Assembly: GCA_964425605.1 (NCBI GenBank)
Contig: CAYRNR010000033.1
Coordinates: forward strand, 1 to 64,000
From: CAYRNR01 sp964425605
Lineage (GTDB): Bacteria; Myxococcota_A; UBA796; UBA9615; CAYRNR01
DNA length: 64,000 nucleotides
Reading direction: 5' to 3'
Positions 17,271 to 26,051 of the stretch are shown piece by piece. The notes beneath the pieces are model-generated. The model was not told the DNA's origin and did not search any database. It saw nothing but the letters and a program-made list of their open reading frames with translations. Numbering within the stretch: the stretch's first letter is position 1; each line of letters starts with the position of its first letter. The translations under genes were made by a program, and so were the position numbers.

Positions 17271-17818
17271 ACCTTCACCGTCCGGGACGTCTCACCGATG
17301 GTGACGGTGATAGAGCCAGTGACGGTGCCACCGCCGTTGGGTGCCGTGAGGCTGTGCTCGACGTCGCAGCTGTCGCCGGTCCCGGCCACCGAAACGGTGC
17401 CGTCATTGAGCACGATGTCGTTGTTGGCCTTGACGTGAATCTTGCCGTCGCTCTTCAGGTGGACGTATTGGCCGAGGTGGTCGTAGAGCGCGACCTCGCC
17501 CTCGCTGAGCACCAGGCGGTATTCGGCATGCTCGGTGGCGATGATGATCCCCTGGGCGCCGCTCGAACCCACGGGGATCACCACGGCCTCGGCGTCCACG
17601 AGGGGGTACGAGCCGAAGCCGTAGTGCTGCATCACCCGCGCCGGCCGAGACTGTTCGACGTCGTCGCCGGCACTGAACACGGTCAGCGCTGCCTTGAGAC
17701 GCGTGCCGTCCAGGAAGGTCTCCACCAGCGAGATGCGCCCGCGCCGCGACCCCAGGTGCAGGCGGCTCAGCGTGCGTGCGATGCGCTGTTCGATGATGCG
17801 GATGGCCTCCCTATCCAT
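17267..17818 (-). CDS. Tail spike / baseplate assembly protein V (Mu gp45)
   Basis: 183 residues. The N-terminal RIEQRIARTLSRLHL-like helix and OB-like fold, the HYGFGSYPLVDAEAVVIPVG strand pair, and the C-terminal beta-helix-like part (SDGKIHVKANNDIVLNDGTV) match Mu gp45, the trimeric cell-puncturing spike. The tip ends in a beta-rich GGGTVTGSITVTIGET segment. It overlaps the gp44-like gene by 8 bases. Confidence 0.85.
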   Translation of the reverse strand: MDREAIRIIEQRIARTLSRLHLGSRRGRISLVETFLDGTRLKAALTVFSAGDDVEQSRPARVMQHYGFGSYPLVDAEAVVIPVGSSGAQGIIIATEHAEYRLVLSEGEVALYDHLGQYVHLKSDGKIHVKANNDIVLNDGTVSVAGTGDSCDVEHSLTAPNGGGTVTGSITVTIGETSRTVKV

Positions 17819-18821
17819 CGAAGTACTCCCCTCGTTGGAGCTTCAGGGAGGTGTAGGTGCCGTCTTTGCGACTCTTCACGAACCGCCGGCCCGTGATGAA
17901 CATCGTCTCGTTGAGGCCGTTGCACTCGTCCACGACGTCGATGAGCTGGTTGGGGTTGATCGCGCTGCCGTTGGCGTCGCTGTGGGTGGCGACCCGGTAG
18001 CGCGCGATGAGCGCGCGGGCCTTGCGGCGGGTCATCTCCTCAGTCGCCCGCTTGGTCGCCTCATCCACGCTCTCGACGTCGGAGTCGATCACGATGATCT
18101 CGCGCGTGTACGGATAGTTGTCGTCGCTGTGGGAGCCGGACACCGAGTAGGCGTCGCGATCGTCGTCCCACGACCCCACCACGGTGATTTTCGAGGCGCC
18201 TTCCTTGATCGACCGTGTCACCGAGCCGCTGAGGATGTTGTTGGTGTCCGCAGCGGGCTTGGTGAGCTTGCGCTGCAGCTGTCCAATGGATGTGCCGGTG
18301 GTCGAGTACTGGCCGGCGTTGAGCGTGCCATCGGGATCGAGCCAGAGCCGCAGGCCGCGTCGCCTCGCTATCCGTTCGATGAACTCCCAACAGCTCTCAC
18401 CGGGCTCCGCCTTCGCCGAAATGTTGCCCGTGTCGGTGGTCGTGGGCGGCTTGGTCATCCCCACGTGCTGGGCCACCGTGGTCAGCAGCGCCTGCAGAGT
18501 GATCTCGGTGAACGTCCAACCCAGGGGGGCCGATTCACCAAGTAGCAGGGCCGTTTGGTCACGGCCGCGGAGCGTCAGCAGGCTCTGGGTGCGCGTGTGG
18601 TTGGTGATGACGTCGTCGACGTGGCCCGAGAAGATGGACTCACTACCGAGGAACCCCTCAACCCAGGCCCCCTCGGACACCGTCGCGAGCAGGCCGGCGT
18701 CGGCCATGCGGACGGTCACCACCCAGGCTGCCGCCGGCACGCCGAGTTCGGCGTCGGCCTCGTAGCTCAACCAGTTGGTGAACCGCTGTCCATCTACCAC
18801 GAGGGCGAGCTCGGTCGTCAT
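17811..18821 (-). CDS. Baseplate hub protein (Mu gp44 / P; gpD-like)
   Basis: 336 residues. It resembles the gp27/gpD/gp44 hub family: a beta-barrel N-terminus (LALVVDGQRFTNWLSYEAD), then FIERIARRRGLRLWLDPDG, and a final barrel (PNQLIDVVDECNGLNETMFI). The hub links the tail tube to the spike. It overlaps both neighbours by a few bases. Confidence 0.85.
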   Translation of the reverse strand: MTTELALVVDGQRFTNWLSYEADAELGVPAAAWVVTVRMADAGLLATVSEGAWVEGFLGSESIFSGHVDDVITNHTRTQSLLTLRGRDQTALLLGESAPLGWTFTEITLQALLTTVAQHVGMTKPPTTTDTGNISAKAEPGESCWEFIERIARRRGLRLWLDPDGTLNAGQYSTTGTSIGQLQRKLTKPAADTNNILSGSVTRSIKEGASKITVVGSWDDDRDAYSVSGSHSDDNYPYTREIIVIDSDVESVDEATKRATEEMTRRKARALIARYRVATHSDANGSAINPNQLIDVVDECNGLNETMFITGRRFVKSRKDGTYTSLKLQRGEYFDG

Positions 18822-19240
18822 CGGTTGTAGACCTGCAGCTCGGTCCCCTGTGGGATCGCGTTGGGGTTGGAGATCTCCTCGGGATTGAGGCGCACGATTT
18901 CGAGGCCACGGGTGATGTCCTGGTACAGCTCGAAGGCGATGAGGCCTGCGCTGGTCTCGAAGTCCGGTTGGTAGGTGATGATCTGGCGCAGGTTGGCGGC
19001 GACCTTCTCGGCCAGGGACTGCAGCCTGTCCCCGGCGTAGACCAGGTCGGTGACGGCTGTTGCAGCGTCCACGCCGTACTCGTCGCGCAGCGCGTTGATG
19101 GCGTCGTCGAGGTCGCCACGAATGTCAGCCACTTCTCGCTCGACATCGTTGAACAGCAGGTCTGCATCCGGGTCCTTGAGGATCTGGATGTAGGCCAGCG
19201 TGGACGCGTTGGCGGCCTGGGCGTCGGTCTTGGCGGTCAT
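18818..19240 (-). CDS. Small tail protein, possible second half of a gp43 (N)-like protein
   Basis: 140 residues from an ATG that overlaps the upstream stop as ATGA (19240-19237). The C-terminus (NPEEISNPNAIPQGTELQVYN) is LysM/tail-protein-X-like, a motif that ends many phage tail-hub linkers. Together with the preceding DNA-circulation-N-like gene it may make up one Mu gp43 equivalent. The N-terminal 60 residues are helical and acidic. Confidence 0.6.
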   Translation of the reverse strand: MTAKTDAQAANASTLAYIQILKDPDADLLFNDVEREVADIRGDLDDAINALRDEYGVDAATAVTDLVYAGDRLQSLAEKVAANLRQIITYQPDFETSAGLIAFELYQDITRGLEIVRLNPEEISNPNAIPQGTELQVYNR

Positions 19241-19686
19241 GGCAGCGCACCAACCGACGACGACGCCGTCGAACACGCGGCCTCAGCCTCGGCGGCGGCG
19301 CCGGCCACGCCGGCATCGGTGACGACCAGGCCGGAGACCTTGAGGTTGTCCTCGACCAGAGTGACCGTGGCCACTGCGCCGTTGAGGATGTTGGTGGAGT
19401 GCGAAGGCCGCCACTGCCGGATCCAGACTCGGTACACCTCGGAAGTCACCGGGTGCGTGAAGGAGACTGCCTCGCCCTTCGCGAACAGCGCATGGAGGGC
19501 GTCGTAGGCGGTCCTCCAGAAATCCCCGACGAATCCAACCTGGAGGGTGCCACGATAGGGAGCACGACCCGTCGGTTCCTGCTCCGCACCATCGACGCCG
19601 TAGAACCGCTTCTCGACGAGATCCCACTCGTGGCTGTCGCTGATGTCGCTGACCGAGACGTAGAGGTCGTCGAAGAGCGCTTGCAC
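19237..19686 (-). CDS. DNA circulation family N-terminal-like tail protein (Mu gp43 N-domain)
   Basis: 149 residues. HEWDLVEKRFYGVDGAEQEP, YRGTLQVGFVGDFW and EAVSFTHPVTSEVYRVWI match the DNA_circ_N family (PF07157), in practice a baseplate/distal-tail component. Mu gp43 is about three times longer; here the C-terminal part is missing and a separate small gene follows at once. Its start overlaps the tape-measure stop by one base. Confidence 0.7.
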   Translation of the reverse strand: MQALFDDLYVSVSDISDSHEWDLVEKRFYGVDGAEQEPTGRAPYRGTLQVGFVGDFWRTAYDALHALFAKGEAVSFTHPVTSEVYRVWIRQWRPSHSTNILNGAVATVTLVEDNLKVSGLVVTDAGVAGAAAEAEAACSTASSSVGALP

Positions 19687-21566
19687 TACGACCTCGAATG
19701 CTGGACGGCGAGGTCGTCGAGACTGGCGCCGTCCACGCCATCGACCTCAACGTCGAGGCGGTCGTCGCGCACGACCATGCTCAAGGACATGTTGATGCGG
19801 GCTGCGTTGAGCGCTCCCTTGGAATCCTCGATCTCCTCTTGTGAGATGCCTCCGAGCTTCTTGGGCGCCAGCAGATCGGGTACGAGCGTGAGTTGGTTCC
19901 ACGCGGTACTGCCGGCCCGCTTCGCCCAGCCCTTCAACCCGCTCTCTCCATCGAATCCAGCAACACGGGAGTGGCCGCTATCGGCGCCGGTGAACAGCGA
20001 CATCCACCGAGCCATCTGTTTCTGGATGACAGCGCCGCCGCCGGTGGGCGCCAGCACGTTGTTGAGAAGCGCGTCTCCAGCTCCCGTGCCAACCTCCCAG
20101 CCCGCGTAGCCGGCCATCAGGCTCGTCTGCAGGCCGGCCTGTCGGAGCCCGGGGCGTGCCGGACGGCCACGGCCGCCGCCACCGACACCCGGCGCCCCGG
20201 CCGCGCCTGGTACGGCCCCACCACCCAGCGCGCCGGGCCAGTTGGTCACGTACACAGGATCGCCCTTGGCCCCACCAACACCACCGAGACCACCAACGCC
20301 ACCCTTGCCGCCGGCCCCGGCCGCCGTCCCGCGCATCGCTCTGAACAGCTCGGTACCGAACGTGATCGCCTTGCGGCTCGCGGTCACACCAGCCAGGGCG
20401 GTCATCGAGGCCACGATGGCGCGGATGGCCGCAGGATGCTCGTTGAGGACGCGCAGCAGCTTGGTGAAGCCCTTGAGCTGGCCGCCGGTCCCCATCAAGA
20501 GGAACTTCTCGAGCTCGGCACGGGTCGCTCGTAGCTGCTGGCGGGGCCCGTCCATGTTCCGCTCGAAGTTGTCGCTGAGCAGGGTGCCGGCCTCGGCCCC
20601 CTTCTCCAGGTAGCCGTTGAACTGGTCCAGGTCGCCGCTGACCATCTGGATCCAGTCCCGGGCTTCCTTCTCGTTGAACACGGGCTGGAGCTTGGTGACG
20701 TCGCCGCCGGAGGCAGTGGAGATGTCGCGTACGATGTCGGCGAAGTCGCGGAACTTCTTCACGCCGGCCTCGTCCACGCCGTCGAAGATGTCCACGCCCA
20801 GCTTCTTCTTGAGCTTGTCCGCGTTTTGCACCAGCGAGGACATGAACGCGATGGTCGAGGTCGCACCCTTGGCGGCGCCACCACGAGCTTGGTACCCCAT
20901 CTGAAGGGCGGCGGCGGCCTGGATGGCGGCCTGGTCGCCCTCCATGCCCAGCGCCTTCATCCCGGCGACGGCCTCCGGGAGGTACTCGCCCATCATCTTC
21001 AGCGAGAAGGACCCCGCGTTGGCGATCATGGCCACGCCGCTGATGGTCTTCTCCATGTCCTCGGGGAGTACACCGGCCGTGGTGTTGAAGAAGTACGCCG
21101 TGCGGGCCAGGTCGTTGAGATCTGAGTCGGTCGCTGTGGCCGTCTGGCCGAGCATCTCCAGCATGCTCATGATGGTGGGGAGGTCCATCCCGGCTTCGAC
21201 CAGCTCCGAGACGCCACCGAGCAGCTCACCGCCGAGCTGGCCCGTATCGAGCCCCGAAATCGCCAGAATCTGCCCCTTGAGAGCCTCCATCTCCCCGTCG
21301 GTGATCTGCGCGGTGTTGGCGATGGTGCGCAGCCGGCTGTCGAAGTCCAACATACTGCGGCCGACTGCGCCGCCGCCGATGAGGCCGGCGATGGTGCCCA
21401 GTCCGTTGATGCGTTCGGAGAGGAAGGTCACCCCACGGCCCGCGCCGCGCATCGAGGCGTTGACGTGGTTGGCGAAGCCGGAGACGGTGCGGCGAGTGCG
21501 CTTCAGGCCGGGGCTGAACCGGTCCTTGAACCCCAGGAGTATCTCGACTCGGCTTCTCTCCGCCAC
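19686..21566 (-). CDS. Tail tape measure protein (Mu gp42-like)
   Basis: 626 residues. N-terminal LGFKDRFSPGLKRTRRTVSG and FLSERINGLGTIAGLIGGGA, then a TP901-type core (SLKMMGEYLPEAVAGMKALG, AAAALQMGYQARGGAAKG), are typical of tape measure proteins, which set tail length. A Gly/Pro-rich stretch (GAGGKGGVGGLGGVGGAKG) sits around residue 420. It follows the tail assembly chaperone and its frameshift product, the standard order. Confidence 0.9.
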   Translation of the reverse strand: MAERSRVEILLGFKDRFSPGLKRTRRTVSGFANHVNASMRGAGRGVTFLSERINGLGTIAGLIGGGAVGRSMLDFDSRLRTIANTAQITDGEMEALKGQILAISGLDTGQLGGELLGGVSELVEAGMDLPTIMSMLEMLGQTATATDSDLNDLARTAYFFNTTAGVLPEDMEKTISGVAMIANAGSFSLKMMGEYLPEAVAGMKALGMEGDQAAIQAAAALQMGYQARGGAAKGATSTIAFMSSLVQNADKLKKKLGVDIFDGVDEAGVKKFRDFADIVRDISTASGGDVTKLQPVFNEKEARDWIQMVSGDLDQFNGYLEKGAEAGTLLSDNFERNMDGPRQQLRATRAELEKFLLMGTGGQLKGFTKLLRVLNEHPAAIRAIVASMTALAGVTASRKAITFGTELFRAMRGTAAGAGGKGGVGGLGGVGGAKGDPVYVTNWPGALGGGAVPGAAGAPGVGGGGRGRPARPGLRQAGLQTSLMAGYAGWEVGTGAGDALLNNVLAPTGGGAVIQKQMARWMSLFTGADSGHSRVAGFDGESGLKGWAKRAGSTAWNQLTLVPDLLAPKKLGGISQEEIEDSKGALNAARINMSLSMVVRDDRLDVEVDGVDGASLDDLAVQHSRS

Positions 21567-21712
21567 GTGCTACGATCTCTCCATGAGGTTGCTGAACGTC
21601 CTGAACGCTGTTTTCTGGGGAGTACTGGCCGTGGCGTTGCTTCGGGCCTGGCTCCCAGGTTGGGCGTTCGGGCTGTCCCTTCTGTTCCTCGCCGGGGTCC
21701 TGTGGCACTCGG

Positions 21713-22272
21713 TCACGGACTCCCCGGCTTCTTCTTCTCCGACCTCATCACCTCCCGTCCGATAGCCAGCCAGGCGGCAATCTGCCCCTCCGTCAGCTCA
21801 TTCGCTGGAACGCCGAAGAAGGCTTGGAGCCCGTCGGCGTATCGCCACGCGAGGAGCTGTCGGAGGGTGGTACTTCCCCCAGCTCGTCGATCTCTTCCTT
21901 GGACAGTGAGCCGAGGGGGGGATTGGCCTGCGCCTGTGAGGCCGCGAACTGGTCCGCCAGCCAGTCAGCCTCCCATGGATTCAGGAACTGCCGGGCTTCC
22001 TTGACGTTCGCGCACAGCAGCTCTGAAGGGTTTTCCGGGTCCACCAGGAAGCGGCAGATCATCTGGTAGGAAAGCTCGGTCTGGTAGATGCCAGCGCCCA
22101 CTTGCGTGGTCACGTCCACCTTGCGCTTTCGGCACACCTCGAGGGCGGCCTCCTGGGAGTCCAGCAGCCCGTCACCCATCACCGGAATGATGCCGACATC
22201 CATGTCGGCCCGTTTCAGGTGAACGGTGTGAACGCCCCCCTTGCCCGCAAGCATCTCAGCGAGTCGGCCCAT
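21713..22272 (-). CDS. Tail assembly chaperone, -1 frameshift extended form (gpG-T type)
   Basis: The zero-frame chaperone ends at 21793, but the -1 frame overlapping its 3' end is open to TGA at 21715-21713. It encodes protein-like sequence (TTLRQLLAWRYADGLQAFFG, then NELTEGQIAAWLAIGREVMR) before the tape measure start at 21566. Candidate slip sites are CTG-GGG-GAA (21882-21874) and a run of seven C on the coding strand (21921-21915). Most long-tailed phages make such a fusion by programmed frameshifting; this instance is inferred from the sequence. Confidence 0.65.
21793..22272 (-). CDS. Tail assembly chaperone (zero-frame product)
   Basis: 159 residues. Position between tail tube and tape measure, plus the C-terminal segment (NPWEADWLADQFAASQAQAN, KEEIDELGEVP), mark it as the short chaperone (Mu gp41 position). 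It coats the tape measure before tail tube assembly. Its 3' part overlaps a second open frame that gives the extended form. Confidence 0.7.
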   Translation of the reverse strand: MGRLAEMLAGKGGVHTVHLKRADMDVGIIPVMGDGLLDSQEAALEVCRKRKVDVTTQVGAGIYQTELSYQMICRFLVDPENPSELLCANVKEARQFLNPWEADWLADQFAASQAQANPPLGSLSKEEIDELGEVPPSDSSSRGDTPTGSKPSSAFQRMS

Positions 22273-22284
22273 CTACTTGTCTCC

Positions 22285-22668
22285 TCAGCCGACTCGGCCG
22301 CCGCGGAGCATCGTCCAGCTGATGCGCCGGACGGTCTCGCCGCTCTCGTTGTTGACGGTGATGTCGTCGCTGTTCACGCCGCAGTTCTGGAACGCGTACT
22401 TGGGGCACCCGAGGCGGCGAGGCAGCAGCGTGACCACGAGGGTCTCAGGCGGAATATCTCCCCAGTCCGGGTACTCCGGCGAGTTGGGGATCTCCACCTC
22501 GAGGTCCTGGGCCTTGACCCCCCGGAACAAGCCCGAGGAGTTGTTGTCGAGACCCACGAACGGCGCGGCCTTGAGGTTGTACTTCCGCGACAACGAGATC
22601 CGCGACGTGTCCACGGGCTGCCCGTTGACCTGGAAAAAGCACTGATCGGTCAGATCGGTGACGGCCAT
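22285..22668 (-). CDS. Tail tube protein (Mu M / gp40-like)
   Basis: 127 residues, small and beta-rich, directly after the sheath gene. QVNGQPVDTSRISLSRKY, PEYPDWGDIPPETLVVTLLP and YAFQNCGVNSDDITVNNES fit the tube family that polymerises inside the contractile sheath. The order sheath-tube-chaperone-tape measure is as in Mu. Confidence 0.8.
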   Translation of the reverse strand: MAVTDLTDQCFFQVNGQPVDTSRISLSRKYNLKAAPFVGLDNNSSGLFRGVKAQDLEVEIPNSPEYPDWGDIPPETLVVTLLPRRLGCPKYAFQNCGVNSDDITVNNESGETVRRISWTMLRGGRVG

Positions 22669-22709
22669 GTGTATCCTCCTGGCCGGTCGTCGCCGGCCTC
22701 AGCTTCCGG

Positions 22710-24155
22710 CTACGCGGCGTTCGGCTGAGACTTCAGCCGGTCCACCCTCGAGTACATCTTGTGCAGACCGGGTACCACCGGCGCCGGGACGCGGGTGTCC
22801 ATCTGCGTCTCGTCGAACTCGTTGCGCTCGACCACCACGCCGCCGACGTTTTCCTCGACCTGGTGGAGGTACTCGATGGTGGCGGCGCCACGCAGTAGCG
22901 CGACGAGCTCAAGCTGAGCCACCTCGAGCTTCTCGTCCGTGAACTTCGCCCGGGGGAACTTGGCCGCGAACATGGCGTCGATCTGCTTGCGCAGCCACTC
23001 CAGGACGCGCAGCGTCTGGATGTCGAGCACGTCGTCCACAGGGGCGCCGGCATCGTTTTCGGTCTGCGTGCTGATCGTGCGGGTGATCCGCATGCGGTTG
23101 CCCGCGCCCAGCTGGATCGGGCCGACGCCGTTCCACAGCATCGATTCGACCTCGAGCTTGGTGTAGCGGTCGGCGGCCTCGGGGATGTCCAGCCCCTTCA
23201 GCTCGGTGTTGTTCAGGGGCATCGCCAGGTCGGTCTCGGCGGCGAGGGCTCCGGCGTACAAGCCAGCGAGCTCCCACGGCTCGGTCTTGAGCCCCCGGCA
23301 CACGGTCGGGGCGAAGCGGAAGCTGGTGGAGAGGTTGTCCGCGAGCGTCGTCGCCGCCGCGATGGTGCCGGTGGTGGCGTAGACCGCAAATCCACCACGC
23401 ATCTCCAGCGGGCCACCCAGCGTATCCAGATGCGTGCTGAGCTTGGCCAGCTCGGTGGCATCCTCGAACCCACCGACAACGATGATGTCGTAGTGCTGCG
23501 GCTCGACGACCGCCAGGGCGGTGTCCAGATCGGGGTGGGTGAGGCCGCTCGCCATATCGACCACCACCACAGTGATGCCCGTGACGTTGAACAGCTCGTA
23601 GCCCAGGTAGATGTCGTTGCCGCAAGGGCCCTTGTTTTTGGCGGTGACGGTGAGGTCGTCGAGGTTGTCCGCCCAGGTGACGGGCATGTCCCCGTAGGCG
23701 GCGGCGCCGGTGGCGACGAGGGCGTCCACGATGTCCGCGGCGGTGTCGTCGACCTCGACCACGACGTCGACGTAGCGATTGCCCACCCAGACGCGACACA
23801 CACCGGCCTTGGTGGCCGTACCGGTGAACTGGATCTCGCCCGTCGCTGCGACACCCGCGTCAGCGTCATCGAGCGCGATCGCGTCGAGGGTGATGCCCGG
23901 GTGCTGGCGGAACTGGGCCTTGATCAGGTTGGCCAGGACCGAGCCCTGCCCGAAGTAGGTCACGCCCTCGACATCCGACCAGATGTCCTTGAGCGCGGCC
24001 TCAGCGATGGTTCCCGACGACGTGCGCTGACCGATCGCCAATACCGAAGGGGCGCCCACCTGGATGAGGCCAGCCGCCGAGGCGGCGGTGTTGAGTTCGA
24101 CGCCACGTTCCGGAGTGCGTCGACCCGAGGGGATACCGCTGTAGATGACCGTCAT
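22710..24155 (-). CDS. Contractile tail sheath protein (Mu L / gp39-like)
   Basis: 481 residues. The N-terminus (YSGIPSGRRTPERGVELNT), the internal VVVVDMASGLTHPDLDTAL and HYDIIVVGGFEDATELAKL part, and the C-terminal handshake-type strands (ENVGGVVVERNEFDETQM, DTRVPAPVVPGLHKMY) match phage sheath proteins. Its ATG overlaps the stop of the small gp38-like gene by 4 bases. Confidence 0.9.
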   Translation of the reverse strand: MTVIYSGIPSGRRTPERGVELNTAASAAGLIQVGAPSVLAIGQRTSSGTIAEAALKDIWSDVEGVTYFGQGSVLANLIKAQFRQHPGITLDAIALDDADAGVAATGEIQFTGTATKAGVCRVWVGNRYVDVVVEVDDTAADIVDALVATGAAAYGDMPVTWADNLDDLTVTAKNKGPCGNDIYLGYELFNVTGITVVVVDMASGLTHPDLDTALAVVEPQHYDIIVVGGFEDATELAKLSTHLDTLGGPLEMRGGFAVYATTGTIAAATTLADNLSTSFRFAPTVCRGLKTEPWELAGLYAGALAAETDLAMPLNNTELKGLDIPEAADRYTKLEVESMLWNGVGPIQLGAGNRMRITRTISTQTENDAGAPVDDVLDIQTLRVLEWLRKQIDAMFAAKFPRAKFTDEKLEVAQLELVALLRGAATIEYLHQVEENVGGVVVERNEFDETQMDTRVPAPVVPGLHKMYSRVDRLKSQPNAA

Positions 24156-24418
24156 GCTTCACCTCCGGCCTTGCGGGCCTCGACGCGCTTCTTGCGGGCG
24201 GCTGCCTTGGCCTTGAGGACCTTGGCGGTGGGGATCTCCGCGAGCTCGCCGTCGCTGATCATGCGGCGGTAGGTTCGGTTGGGCTCGACGCGGCAGGCCT
24301 TGTGGGCGTCCTTTGCGGGGTCGCCACAGGGGATGCGTTCCCGCTTGCGGCCGAGCCGGGGCACCACCAGGCCCGGCTTGGCCAGGACGAAGATGGAGTT
24401 GGTCTTGGGGTTCGGCAT
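24152..24418 (-). CDS. DUF2635-like small protein (Mu gp38)
   Basis: 88 residues. FVLAKPGLVVPRLGRKRERI, then EPNRTYRRMISDGELAEIP, fits DUF2635, a small protein always found directly before the sheath gene in Mu-type phages. The C-terminal third is a basic Ala/Lys helix, an addition to the usual length of about 60. Role unknown, possibly a tail assembly factor. Confidence 0.75.
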   Translation of the reverse strand: MPNPKTNSIFVLAKPGLVVPRLGRKRERIPCGDPAKDAHKACRVEPNRTYRRMISDGELAEIPTAKVLKAKAAARKKRVEARKAGGEA

Positions 24419-25014
24419 CAGGTGTCTTCCTCCAGCTCGGTCACGCCCTCGAGGATGGGCTCCTCTTCGTCGGGCAAGTAGATTCCGTAGTTGACGTCCT
24501 CGATCTCGGACAGGCCTGTCTCGTCCAGGACGGACCGGGTCTCGAACGCAGTGCGCCAGCGGTACTCGTACACGCTGACGGGGATCTCCTCGGTCAGGGC
24601 TTCGAGCACCAGGTCGAAGCCGTTGGGCTTCAGGTTCCGGCCGCCGGTTGGCGCCCAGCCCAGCAGCCGCGTCCGCACGCGGTCGACGAGCTCGGCCGCG
24701 CCGATGTCGTTGCCCTTGCCCACCAGGCGTGCTTCCTCGCCGTACAGCGAGGACACCGCCACATAGATGGAAAAGCCCAGGTCCACCTTGAGGAGGGTTC
24801 CTTCGACGCTGACGCCGATGACCTCTTCGTTGCTGCTACGAGGGAATAGCCACAGCGCCGGGAAACCCGGCACGACCTCCCCCTCGACCAACTTGGCGAG
24901 CTCGCCTCCGAGGACCTTCACTGCCACGCATGGGCCCGAGTTGGTCCGGTGGAGCGTGGCGTACAGGCGATCGACCACATCGTCGAGCACGCTCAAGATG
25001 GTGGCGTCGCTCAT
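24418..25014 (-). CDS. Mu gp37-like tail terminator protein
   Basis: 198 residues of the DUF1834/gp37 family by position and pattern (LSVLDDVVDRLYATLHR, ELVDRVRTRLLGWAPTGG, VYEYRWRTAFETR). This family is thought to end tail-tube growth and join tail to head. It overlaps its neighbours by 1 and 4 bases. Confidence 0.75.
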   Translation of the reverse strand: MSDATILSVLDDVVDRLYATLHRTNSGPCVAVKVLGGELAKLVEGEVVPGFPALWLFPRSSNEEVIGVSVEGTLLKVDLGFSIYVAVSSLYGEEARLVGKGNDIGAAELVDRVRTRLLGWAPTGGRNLKPNGFDLVLEALTEEIPVSVYEYRWRTAFETRSVLDETGLSEIEDVNYGIYLPDEEEPILEGVTELEEDT

Positions 25015-25589
25015 GACGACTCCCCCAGATGCTCGACGGCCTTGCGCTCGGCGAAGGTGACGTCATCGGGTTGGAACAGCAGGTACCGACGGGCGGGGAT
25101 GTCCACGCTCTTGTACAGCGCGAACAGCGGCTTGATGTCCTTTTTGCCCACCCGCTTGGCGATGACGCCTGCGTAGTCACCGGATGCATTCTTGGTGATC
25201 AAGAAGGTGTTCTTGTAGCGCCTGGCGGAGGCCCTCACACCAGGCAGGGGGACGGTCAGGTACTTCGCCTTGACGGGCTTGACCGTGCCGCCCAGCTGGT
25301 GCAGCCGAGCTCCGCGGTGCGACGTGCCGATCTTGAGCAGTCGCCCGCCGCGCACGGCGAAGGTGATGCTACCGGCGAGGCGACCTCGCTGGTACAGCAC
25401 TCGGCCGCCCCGGTTGGTCTTCTCCCACTTCTCCGGCCGGCCTCCCTCACGGAAGTTCAGCGGAATCGAGGTCCTGACCATGTGGTGGCCCACGGCCTGG
25501 AGCACGGGGTCGAGGTTGCGACCCCGCTTCTCCAGGTCGGCCAGCCGCTCCTGGAGCTGCCGGTCATCCACGTGGGCGATGACGGTCAT
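25011..25589 (-). CDS. Virion morphogenesis protein G (Mu gp31 / P2 gpS-like)
   Basis: 192 residues. RPEKWEKTNRGGRVLYQRGR, LAGSITFAVRGGRLLKIGTS and ARLHQLGGTVKPVKAK are classic for the phage virion morphogenesis family. In Mu this gene lies between F and I, upstream of the capsid; here it has moved to between the gp36-like and gp37-like genes. It acts at head-tail joining or tail completion. Confidence 0.85.
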   Translation of the reverse strand: MTVIAHVDDRQLQERLADLEKRGRNLDPVLQAVGHHMVRTSIPLNFREGGRPEKWEKTNRGGRVLYQRGRLAGSITFAVRGGRLLKIGTSHRGARLHQLGGTVKPVKAKYLTVPLPGVRASARRYKNTFLITKNASGDYAGVIAKRVGKKDIKPLFALYKSVDIPARRYLLFQPDDVTFAERKAVEHLGESS

Positions 25590-25592
25590 CGG

Positions 25593-26030
25593 CTAGAACC
25601 CGTCCATCGTGTCGTCGGTGAACCTGCGCTCCGGAGCGTCCCGGCGAGGCAGGCGGCCAGCGACCATGGACGGGTCGTCCCCGTCGCTGCCCACGGCGCC
25701 GGTCTTGGCGATCTCCTTGAGATCCTCCAGAGCCTTCTCGTAGCCCTCCTGGACTCGCTTCGGGATCACGCTTCGACGCCGACACAGGTAGTGCCAGGCG
25801 ACGACCACGGTGAGGGTCATCACCCGGGCGGGAACCGAGGAGAGGGGCACGGAGAGGCCGCCGTGCGATAGCACGGTGTTGACCTCTCCCTCCGCGTCCG
25901 AGATCGCGGCGGCGATACGAGTGATGCCGGCTGCCGTGATGGAGCCGTCGCCCTCGTCGTCGACCAACGCGATGACGTCGGACGCGGTGTGCCGCGCCTC
26001 GATGTCCGCCTGGGTGATGTAGTCCCCCAT
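25593..26030 (-). CDS. Mu gp36-like head-tail connector (DUF1320)
   Basis: 145 residues. YITQADIEARHTASDVIALV, then AAGITRIAAAISDAEGEVN and ALEDLKEIAKTGAV, match DUF1320 proteins placed just after the major capsid protein, probably the neck adaptor. An acidic tail ends in DDTMDGF. Confidence 0.8.
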   Translation of the reverse strand: MGDYITQADIEARHTASDVIALVDDEGDGSITAAGITRIAAAISDAEGEVNTVLSHGGLSVPLSSVPARVMTLTVVVAWHYLCRRRSVIPKRVQEGYEKALEDLKEIAKTGAVGSDGDDPSMVAGRLPRRDAPERRFTDDTMDGF

Positions 26031-26051
26031 CGGGTGTCACCTCAGTCCGCG

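Noticed and set aside
21583..21765. Plus-strand frame of 60 codons with two hydrophobic stretches (AVFWGVLAVALLRAWLPGWA)
   Set aside because: It lies antisense to the chaperone frameshift segment, has no good ribosome site, and the minus-strand frame is the better supported reading.
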